From positions 41,485,665 to 41,549,664 of the forward strand of contig NC_065570.1 in assembly GCF_937616625.2 (NCBI RefSeq): a stretch of 64,000 nt of DNA, given 5' to 3'. The notes beneath the pieces were generated by a model, which saw nothing but the letters and a program-made list of their open reading frames with translations, did not search any database and was not told the DNA's origin. A program made the position numbers and the translations under genes. Source of the stretch: Mercurialis annua. Lineage: Eukaryota > Streptophyta > Magnoliopsida > Malpighiales > Euphorbiaceae. The stretch's first letter is position 1, and every line of letters begins with the position of its first letter. Positions 55,891 through 64,000 of this stretch are shown here, one piece after another.

Positions 55891-57604
55891 CAATGAGATC
55901 ATTATCACTTCATATATGGTCATATCCACATGATAAGTTTCTCATAAAGAAAGAGTCTTCTTGAAATCATACATATTTTAGGTAAGTGACTAACAATTGA
56001 AGCTTTATATATTTAAAATTTGTATTGTATTTTCTCACGCTATTACAAAGTTTGAAAATCAGCAAATTGATATTATTCAGAACATAAAAAGAAAATAAAG
56101 AAAGCCTATAAAGAAGAATTAAGGAAGTCAAATGATTCTTTTTAATTCATCAAATATTATAAATCGTATACTAAAGAATTACATCTATAAAAAATTTAGA
56201 AATGAAATCAGATAACATAATATGGAACAAATATTTTGCACTGTTCGCATTCTATTTGTGATAATACAAGATAAACTACCTAACTGTTTCACTAAAAAAT
56301 GTAGTTTTCAATCGACGTCTCTTTATCACCGGCAAATATATTTTTAATATCAGACAATCATGACATCCGAGTCGACCAACAAATGAAAAATCATCCTTAA
56401 AAAATCTTCATAAAATGAACAAATAAACTTTTCACAAAAAAATTGAAAAAATAAAACTGCCATAAAAAACATACAATAAAATAAAACATTAAAAAAATTA
56501 TTATACCACATAAACGAATTCATATTTATTGTTGAAATGTCTTGAGTTATCTTCGGTTCTTAATTCGTAATAAATTTAATTTGATATTGTGCATGGTCGA
56601 TAAATTTTAGACTATCAAACAAGGTAATATTTTCTGATTTTTATTACATTTAATAAAAATAGAAGGGATGGCTACTGTCGACTGTAATAATGATCTATAA
56701 TTAAGAGAATTTATCAAAAATACTCTGTTTTGTTTTAAGAATATTTATAGAAAATACTACGGATTTAAAAATTTATTTTTACTCTTTCAAAAAAATTATT
56801 TTGTTACTTTAAAAATTATAAAAATACTTTATTTTTTTATAAATTGTATTAGAAACAGTTTCAAAAATAAATAAATTAAAAACCGTTTGAAACGATTTTG
56901 AAACCTAATGAAACTGTTTAGAAAATGATTTTCTTTTAAATAGTTTTAAATTGTGATTTTAAAATCCGTTTGAGACCTATTTGTAAAATGTTTAAGAAAA
57001 AATTTCTAAAATAGTTTCAAATTGTATTTTAGAAACCATTTGAAACTGTGGAATAAAAAAATAAAAATTGAGTCTACGCAAAAATATGACTAAACTTGTG
57101 ATAAAGGAGTTACATTTTGTAAATATTTTTTTAAGTATTTTGTTTGAAGAAACTATGACATAAAGTCAAAATGATTTTGTAGTTTTCTTTCTCACAATTG
57201 AATATAACTCAACATAAAACGCAATTAATTTTCTTACAATGTAAGTTTAATAATGTAAGTTGACATTATAAATAGAGAAAAGTCTCACATGTATCATACA
57301 TATAGTATATTTCACGGTTTTACATCCAAATTAGACTTGCAGTTGGAGTGTATGTATAAATGTTATTCCCTCCGCTAAACATAATGAATTGTTTGGTTAA
57401 ATATAAAATTTAAAATGATCTATTTTTTTTAGAATAGTATGTATATTAAGTCACAAGAAGTGGTAACGCCAGTTCAAAGCTTTCGCACAAGAAGTGGCAC
57501 GCTAAAGACGGAAATTGACATGGAAATTGATAGCACAAAAATGAAGGCTATCATCTATATCTTCATGGCATTCGGTCTCCGGTTCTTCTTCTTAGTGGGT
57601 CGCT
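55891..57604. other. AT-rich DNA, no gene seen
   Basis: No coding signal. Between ~56840 and 57050 GTTTGAAAC and GTTTCAAA words recur in both orientations at irregular spacing, probably a degenerate simple repeat. Confidence 0.45.
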
Positions 57605-58140
57605 CTACTCCTCTGTTTCTTTCATTGTAACAGTATAGCATCTGCCTGCTACCTCCTGATCCCCTTTCACGCTGATGACCCCTTCCGCTGTTGGTATTTT
57701 TATCACTAGGTAGCGGATGCAGGTAATTTCTCCTAAATCATACAAGAACGACCTTCCTAGTATTCTATTGTAAGCCAGCGGCATGTCGACAACGGAGAAC
57801 AACTTTTTAATCTTTTTTTGTCTTCCTTCTGCCTCTTTCGAATTTTGTATCAATTCCGCCAAGCCTTTAGGTTGGATGGGTGCTCCTCCAAGTCCTACTA
57901 TCGGCATTGAGCAATTCTTGACCTTTCCTAGTTCTCCTTTGATTCCTTTGTATGTCTCGCTAGTCATTAGGTTCCCAACGCCTCCCTCGTCTACTAGTAG
58001 CTTCATGACCAAGAAAGCGTTGATAATTGCCTCTACCACTAATGCATTATTAGGTGGTCCATTACGTGTGTTCCGTCGTCCGCCGAAAAGATGATTGTCT
58101 TTGTTACTTGCATCTTCCTCCCCGCCTGCTCCGTTACCTG
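57605..58140 (-). pseudogene. Aspartic protease of the second Tat-type element
   Basis: Frame 58039-57605 (144 residues) contains KLLVDEGGVGNLMT, the retropepsin active site with Asp at residue 17 and DEGG replacing DTGS. It also contains PIVGLGGAPIQPKGLAELI, PLAYNRILGRSFLYDLGE and KIPTAEGVISVKGDQE. Unlike the first element, this domain is in one frame from the active site onward. A preceding segment TIIFSADDGTHVMDHLIMH (to ~58140) is in another frame. Gag lies directly upstream. Confidence 0.83.
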
Positions 58141-58319
58141 TATTATTTCATCCATTGCTCCTTTTCTCCCGTTTTTCATGCGTTTTCCCCCGATGTTGAT
58201 ATTTATAACCCCGACAATTTCTTTCTTCCTCCACCTTTCTTCTTCCTTCTTTTTTTCCTTGTCGGTTCTTCCTTCCATTGATCCTTTTCTTCTTTGTGGC
58301 TTGTGAATTTCCTTAGCAC

Positions 58320-59395
58320 TTCGAACTCTATTAGTTTCTCTATTTCTTTCTTCAGGTTGTACCACTCTTCTGTGTCATGCCTGTAGTCCTCGTGGAACGT
58401 ACAATATCACTTTTCATCTCTCGTTCCAGTCCTGTGGATCATCTTTCTGGACCACGTTACGGGCGTCCGATTTTCCTTGACCCGCATCAGGACATTCGCC
58501 CATGTTGTGTTCAGCGGTGTGAATGCCTCAGTCTTGTCGCCATACCTTGACCAGTAATCACAAGTGTACCTGGTGTCGTGCCTCCAATAGATGTTGTCTT
58601 CATATGGTGTGTACCTGCCGATTCTACGGTGGCTCGTGCCATAATCTTTTCGTGAGTGTGATGATTGTCTTTGGTTGGTACCTCCTTTGCTTTCCTCCTT
58701 TTTTGGCGCGTCGCTAGTCTTCTATCTCCTGTCTTCTCCCGTCGTCCAAATTTATACGTTTCTGAGCTACCGCCATGGTTTCTTGATAGGTCTTTGGCTT
58801 CTTTGAACTTTGTTTGTCCCCTAACACTCCCATCCATTGTGTTTTAATCTTGATGGCTTCATTGTTGAATCTTTCGATGTACGCTCTGAGTGTCTCTCCT
58901 TTACCTTGCCTGCATCTGTAGAGCTCATATTAGCTTCTCTTTGGCGGGATGTTTGTGAAGAATCTTATCACGAACTCTCGGTTCAGTTGTCTCCATGTAG
59001 CTATCTATCTGGCCTTCAACCCATTATGTCATCGTTGTGCTGTGTCGCTCAGTGTGGTAGGGAATGTTTTGCAGAGTATAGCGTCTGTAAAATCCAATAG
59101 GATCATTTTGTTGTAAAATTTTGTGATGTGATGTTTTGGACAACCAGTTTCATCGAAGTTATCAAAGTTGGGTATCTTGAGCCTCTCCGGCCACTTCTCG
59201 GATAGCACGCTCGTAGCCAGTGGTGACTTTCCTTCCGTCATGCTGCTAGTTTGGACATGTTCTCTTGAGTTTCCTTCGACGGCCTTCTGCATTTCCTCCG
59301 CTATAAGCCTTTGCACCTCCTTCAGATCCACGATTTCCGTTCCTATCTCCGATTGTCGGCCTCGCTTCTTCTTTCTCGTTTGTCTCCTACTACAA
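58320..59395 (-). pseudogene. gag of the second Tat-type element, C-terminal part (broken)
   Basis: Frame 59331-59029 reads VDLKEVQRLIAEEMQKAVEG after a non-ATG start, then LKIPNFDNFDETGCPKHHI and LCKTFPTTLSDTAQR, the gag core. Further down (58837-58511) it is basic and broken. A zinc-knuckle-like stretch, FHEDYRHDTEEWYNLKKEIE (~58335-58400), keeps the C/H/H spacing but has Trp in place of the last Cys. Several shifts. It is continuous with 62083-62504 across the solo LTR. Confidence 0.8.
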
Positions 59396-62082
59396 TGTCA
59401 CGACCCAAATTATTGAGTCGCGACCGGCGCTAGGGAACGGGAGTGGTAGCTCCGGAACCCGTAGCAAGCCTAAAACCATTATATATTTTTCGCGAATAAA
59501 ACATATTATTATATATAATACGTTTTCAGAAATCTTTCTTAAGTAATATAATTCAAATATCAAAATATCGCATTCCTTTCCTGAAAATGTTCGCAGCACA
59601 ATTCTTAGAAACCAGGGTCTTACCGAGCGATATCTCATATACAGCACCGCCCTATTTCTAGTCATAATCATAACCAATTCCTCTCAAGGCAATTGGTACA
59701 AAATTCAAACGGATAAAACGTCATCTTTATAAACAACTTATTTATAAAATTATATTAGAGTTTACTTTTCAAATACCGTTTGAAATCAAATCATAAACCT
59801 TATACTGACACCTACTGACTACTGCAGCTCTATAACAACTCGCACTTTGTGTAAGCCAAAAGGCTGCCGACACAAAGAAGATGGTCTGTCTGATCCGACT
59901 CCGGTCACCTGAAAGGAAACACTGTGAGGGGGTCAGTATTTTGGAAAATACTGAGCGAGCTTGCAAGTTACTAACAGTATTAATATAAAAATATAACATC
60001 GCATCTTAAGAAAACAATAATATAAAACATATAAACAGGTATTTGATCCGTACGAAACTAATATCCTAGCATGCGACACATCTCTCGGATAATCATATAT
60101 TATTCAACCCAATCGTAAATATCAATCGCGAGTCCAACTCGCTGGTGGCCCAGCCACTAGATACGGGGACTCCGGACTACACCGTAGCCGAGTACTCACT
60201 CGTATCAAAAACCCAATCGTAAATATCAATTGCGAGTTCAACTTGCTGGTGGCCCAGCCACGTAAATTTCATAATCATCATCAGCTCCCAGCTGTATCAT
60301 GTCATTTCTCAAATGCAAACATACTAGACTGACTCAATACTGGTGATCACACAGCCTATTGACACCCAATAGGTAGCTAGTTTCTTCGGATCGCATACTA
60401 GTTCTTGTATATAAATCTTGATAAAACATATAACATCTCAATCAATCATATGTAATGCGATGCATATAAACAATATACATATATATATGAAAATAACTTT
60501 TATACTAATAATACGCGAAAGTAAATTTGCCACTCACCGTGACCGCTATCCAAAACTGCACTACTATAATCCCGCAAGCGTAAGCTTCATGCGTTGTCCA
60601 ATCACATAACCACTCCAGCTAACTGGCTTGGTAGCTTGTCGGTACGTCAGTTACTTAATCGAGTTACCTATACGTTCAATCCATAAACGTTGACTTAGTA
60701 TCAAAACCCTAAGTTATAAACTTAGGTTAACATAATCGTATTTCAAATACGATTCTTAACTTTGATAATCTCTTAGTCACACTTTTCTTTTAAACGTCCT
60801 AGTTTATGTTTTGAATTTCAATCGATTAATTACGCGACTTGAAATTGTTTGAAATCGAGTTTCCGCGTCGCGTCAGGGCCCAGAAAGCCCAAATCAGGAA
60901 TCCTCACTCGGCGAAGGACTCCACGTTCGTGCAGCAGTGTACTGCACAGTACGCTGCACGATCGTGTGCTGCACGTTCGTGCAGTATGATACACGAACGT
61001 GTACTGCACGTTCGTGCAGTATGCTACACGAACGTGTACTATGCTACACGAACGTGTACTGCACGTTCGTGCAGCAAACGGCTGCCGACGTGCAGCCCCG
61101 GGGTTCACTCTTTGGGCCATTTCCAACGTGCTTAAACGTCCAAAGTCAATTCTAACATGATTTCCATTAATAACCACTTCAAATTTCATCAAAAACGCCA
61201 ATAGAAACGCGATTACGATTCGTTTAATTCGTTAAAACGAAATACCCTTATTTATCAATTCTCATAATAAAAACGTCAAGCTTACCTCGATTTGAAGCTT
61301 AGCGATGATAGAGAATCGAATTCGGAACGAATCGATATAAAGTACTCGCGATTTGGGCGAGAAACGGCGAAACGGCGGCGGAACGTATCGATCGCCATTT
61401 TTCCTTCTTCTGTAACCTTCTGCTCCTTCTTCTTCCTTTCTTAATTCATTTGGTTTCCTTAATATATCATGGCTAATTAGCCACTTTGATCCTTCATTTC
61501 TTTAACTCAAACCAATTCTCTTTTAAACTTTCTAATTTAACCTAACGGTTAAATTATCCTTTTAACTTAATTACTTATGTATTATTTATATTCAAATAAA
61601 TAATACTAACCCAAAATTATTATTTTCCGTCAATAATCTTGGAATTGCTATTCTTGAGACTTACTTGGCTAATTTATGTTTTGGCCCTTGAATTTTTCAA
61701 AAGTTGCAATTTAGCCCAAAACACATCCGCGTCCAAATTTTAAAAGGTGTCCGATTGACCCAAAACTTTTACCACATATTCTATAAAACATTTTGCGGAC
61801 CTTGGCGAAATGATTTCCCTTCGGAATTTATATGGTTAAATTACCACTTTAGTCCCTGTGCATTATCTTGCAACTTTCTTAGCATTCTTCCTTTCTAATT
61901 CCTATTCCAACTGTAGAACTGAAATATAATGTCAAATTCTTTGCTATAATCTCTTTCAAAACCGATCTACTAAAACTTATTTTACCTTACTTTTATCGGA
62001 AGACTTTCCGATATTGCCACTCTGTCGACTCGAAACTGGACACATGATCCAATTTGATAATTAAACATTTTGGGGTATTACA
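59396..62082 (-). mobile_element. Solo family X LTR inserted in gag
   Basis: 2,687 bp, starts TGTCACGACCC, ends GGGGTATTACA, with identical 5-bp flanks TACAA (59391-59395 and 62083-62087). The conserved block is at 60340-60380. The TATA region lies near 61456-61472 (minus, ATGATATATTAAGG). The inverted-repeat cluster is at 60922-61096. No interior remains, so it formed by recombination between two LTRs. Confidence 0.93.
60922..61096 (-). repeat. CTGCACGTTCGTGCAG inverted-repeat cluster in the LTR leader
   Basis: Three to four CTGCACGTTCGTGCAG units alternate with (A)TACACGAACGTGTA units and with CTGCACGATCGTG. All have 6-7 bp arms around a CpG-containing centre. The cluster starts ~365 bp downstream of the TATA region in minus sense. 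A 123-residue minus-strand frame (61201-60830) spans it with CSTRSC-like repeats. Confidence 0.82.
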
Positions 62083-62504
62083 TACAAACACCTCTGGCTC
62101 CTTTCCTTCTGGGCTGTCACCTGTGCGAGGTATTTTCTCTTCTTCGCTCGCTCGCCCTCCGGTTACCTCTCGGTTCTTGCTCTTGGGTTTTTGGGACAGG
62201 ATTGATTCGGTGGCTTCTAGACCATAGTGGCCACTTCTTCCCGGAAACGCCTCATCGCACCTTCTATCGTGTGGTCCATGGCTTCTTAAAAGTCTTGGTT
62301 TGATCTGCCCCACGGTGTGGGTGTCGGACTGGTAGAGTCTTGGAAGAAGATTACGGATCTTCCAGTTGCCCCCGGTGCCATGGGGTTCGGGGACTGTTTT
62401 CATATGATCCTCCCTATCCGCTCTGCAAGGTGCCCTTTTCCTTGAACGACATGGGGTCTTTGCTAACGTCCGCCATCCTTGGATCCGATCAATAAAATTT
62501 GTTC
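62083..62504 (-). pseudogene. gag N-terminus of the second Tat-type element
   Basis: The frame reads through the primer-binding region and contains RTLAKTPCRSRKRAPCRADR, EPHGTGGNWKIRNLLPRLYQ, SHGPHDRRCDEAFPGRSGHY and SEEEKIPRTGDSPEGKEPEV. It is very charged, as usual for Tat gag N-termini. The frame runs into the solo LTR at 62082, and the true continuation is at 59395. Confidence 0.65.
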
Positions 62505-62533
62505 TGGGAATAGTTCCCACAGACTGCGCCAAA
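62505..62533 (-). other. Primer-binding site of the second Tat-type element
   Basis: Just inside the LTR start, the minus strand reads TTTGGCGCAGTCTGTGGGAA. It matches the pattern of the first Tat-type element (TTGGCGCCGTCTGTAGGA) with one changed base in the GGCGCC core. Confidence 0.8.
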
Positions 62534-62934
62534 TGATAGATCCGGATGTCTGACGCGCGTCTCAGATCTATGATAGTCAATAAAGGGAAGAGGATTGGGA
62601 ACTGCGAGTCTGGGACCCTGGATCCTTTTCAAGGCCTTATATGTCGGTTGTTTAGTAAGGTGGGCGCATGTTGGTCCTTTATATAGTGTTTCTAACGTGT
62701 TTGTCTATTCTTCCTTTCCTAACCGATGTAGGATTGTGTGGTCTAGCGCTTTCCCTTTATTTATTTGTTTATTCCATCACTTATTTAAGATATAAGGCCC
62801 AAATGAGGCTTTCTACCTTAGCAATTTTTGTCGAACTAGAATTAGAAATAGATTAAGACTTTTGTTCAAAGAAATAGGAGTTGGACTTAGATTATGATTT
62901 TTATTTTGTAGAGCTATTAATACCTCAGAGATAT
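62534..62934 (-). repeat. 5' LTR of the second Tat-type element (right edge uncertain)
   Basis: It starts TGATAGATCC on the plus strand at the edge of the primer-binding site. A minus-strand TATA box (ACTATATAAAGG, 62676-62687) lies ~145 bp in, as in the first Tat-type LTR. The other edge is not fixed. ATATCA at ~62929-62934 would pair with TGATA as LTR ends, but there is no second LTR to compare. Confidence 0.55.
62676..62687 (-). promoter_or_regulatory. TATA box of the second Tat-type LTR
   Basis: The minus strand reads ACTATATAAAGGACC, a close match to the plant TATA consensus and at the same relative place as in the 24685-25288 LTR. Confidence 0.6.
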
Positions 62935-63211
62935 CATTATGTTTTTTATCTCTCAATCAATTAATTAAAAATTAAGCCCAGTACTCTTTATCCCGCAATC
63001 TCCATATTATTTTTATTTAGGACTAGCTCTAATATTAATCTCACTTAAGTTTCTTATATCCCAGATTAATCCTATTAGTTTAACCTGTTATTTTAGTAAC
63101 CAAAGAAGCCCTATGAAAATGTTTTCACCGTGTTGTTAAAGCATCAAACCTCAAACCGATTCCATTCATAAATTCAAAGATTCGAGTCAAGGATTATTTC
63201 CAGGCGAACAT
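62935..63211 (+). other. Probable LTR 3' end of another gypsy element
   Basis: No coding signal. It directly precedes a primer-binding-site-like sequence, so it is likely the end of an LTR whose left boundary I cannot place. The last bases are CAGGCGAACA. Confidence 0.4.
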
Positions 63212-63236
63212 CTTTTAGTGACTCCATTGGGGAACT
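63212..63236 (+). other. Primer-binding-site-like sequence
   Basis: TTTTAGTGACTCCATTGGGG resembles the TTTGGCGACTCTGCTGGGGA motif found after the 5' LTR of some large plant gypsy elements. Two core bases differ. A gag-like frame follows at once, which supports the call. Confidence 0.45.
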
Positions 63237-63240
63237 ATTT

Positions 63241-64000
63241 ATGATTAGCAAAAAAACTGACCTTAAAGACGATTCCAAGAAAACTCAGTCTCAACGCCGA
63301 CTTCAATTAGAAAGAAGGATAAAATTTCTAAACGAATCAGACTCGAAAATCTTAGGAACTATGGTTAAGGACAAGCAACCGCAGCCGCAGAAGAGGATAA
63401 TCCCTCCTCCAGCTGATGGAATTGCTTATTCGGCCAAAGATGCCGATACAGATCATGAGAAAGATTTGGAAGATTATTCTCGGCAATTCCACAATCTCAC
63501 CCTTCTCTATCACAGGCAGACTTTTCGTCCATGAGAGGTGAGATCGCCTAGGAGAATAAACAGATGTTTGATGGCGTGATGCATCAGATGTCTGAAGTGA
63601 TGAGGAACATCATGTCCGATAAAGCATCGGTCAAAAGACAGATTCAAAGTAATCTGGACGGCTTGAGCAAGACTTGGAAAACCTAGGCAAACTCTTTTCC
63701 GGACAAATGCTAGCCGAACATAGTTATAGGATGGCCGAACAAAACAAATCACCAATCATGTTCGGTTATCAGGGTTGTTCGGCCGAGCAAATGCAGCAAC
63801 CCAGCACACTGGAATATACTAATAGGTCTATGAAGTTGCCGACAAGCCTTAAGGCAGATTCGGCCAACAAAGGGGATCTGATGGCTTCAAACACATCGGC
63901 ATCTCAAGGGGCGACTAAGCCCCAAGGGAACGGATCCGTGGCTAATCTCCAGGACATGCAAACAAACGAGTATAACCCAAATGAGGGAGGCGAGCCAAGT
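63241..64000 (+). pseudogene. gag-like N-terminal region of a plus-strand gypsy element (runs off window)
   Basis: Frame 63241-63534 (MISKKTDLKDDSKKTQSQRR, LERRIKFLNESDSKILG) is highly charged. A stop at 63532-63534 is followed by related readings: MFDGVMHQMSEVMRNIM (63564 on), then another shift at ~63680 to AEHSYRMAEQNKSPIMFG, YQGCSAEQMQQPSTLEYTNR and a Gln/Asn/Ser-rich tract to the window end. The layout after a primer-binding-like site and the composition fit the N-terminal gag region of large Tat/Ogre-type elements. No zinc knuckle has been reached. Confidence is moderate. Confidence 0.5.

Larger units (their letters stand above)
57605..62934 (-). mobile_element. Second Tat-type element, truncated, with nested solo LTR
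   Basis: From right to left: a 5' LTR start at 62534, primer-binding site, gag N-terminus (62504 to 62083), solo LTR insertion (59396-62082), gag core (59395 to 59029), zinc-knuckle region (~58450 to 58330) and protease (to 57605). No RT, integrase or 3' LTR is seen on the left, where the element stops abruptly. It is related to, but clearly diverged from, the element at 18472-25288. Confidence 0.82.

Noticed and set aside
57365..57420. Stowaway-like end (CCCTCCGCTAAACATAA)
   Set aside because: Only one end resembles Stowaway. No inverted partner or TA duplication was found within 500 bp.
57783..59416. Plus-strand frames over the second Tat-type element
   Set aside because: Antisense shadows of gag-protease. 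No domain of their own.

Overview
The window looks like nuclear DNA of a flowering plant, probably a eudicot with a large, repeat-rich genome. It is AT-rich, and its recognisable coding traces all belong to plant-type transposable elements: L1-like LINEs, Ty3/gypsy elements of Tat and other lineages, a CACTA transposon and Mutator-type MITEs. I find no intact host gene, tRNA, rRNA or CRISPR array. The species cannot be named from this sequence.

Layout. 1-14667: a plus-strand LINE (LINE A) carrying an internal ~1 kb tandem duplication. It is split by a complete minus-strand LTR element (2392-12175, TSD CTGAT) with very long LTRs (2.9 and 2.6 kb) and only a gag gene. 14668-17678: AT-rich DNA with a Mutator-type MITE. 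17679-29667: a CACTA element with degenerate ~190-bp subterminal repeats. It was invaded by a complete Tat-type gypsy element (18472-25288, TSD TTTAC) with gag, protease and an antisense extra ORF but no reverse transcriptase, and by a solo LTR (26605-28842). 29774-33560: an LTR of the same superfamily as the first element, holding a ~626-bp retroposed insert with an 18-bp TSD. 33590-34650: LINE B remnant. 34885-45240: LINE C on the minus strand, split by an LTR (37139-42135) that itself holds a solo LTR (38562-41138, TSD CATAT). 45255-52970: LTR pieces on the plus strand, two minisatellites and a second solo LTR of the 26.6-kb type. 52971-57604: unassigned DNA with three MITEs. 57605-62934: a second minus-strand Tat-type element, broken by a solo LTR (59396-62082, TSD TACAA). 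62935-64000: the 5' internal end of another gypsy element, running off the window.

The most unusual signal is in the long-LTR superfamily (called family X here: a conserved GACCGGCGCTAGGGAATG-type end). Members differ greatly in sequence, but most carry a GC-rich cluster of short CpG-centred inverted repeats about 325-480 bp downstream of the presumed TATA box. The stem sequence differs in every member. A second block (GGTGATCACACAG followed by a CCTATTG/CAATAGG stem-loop) is strongly conserved. This looks like a position-conserved, sequence-hypervariable leader structure, possibly a family-specific RNA dimerisation/packaging signal or a protein- or methylation-target site. That function is inference.

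None of the genes forms a working pathway. The value of the window is its stratigraphy: nested insertions with readable target-site duplications give a relative order of events.
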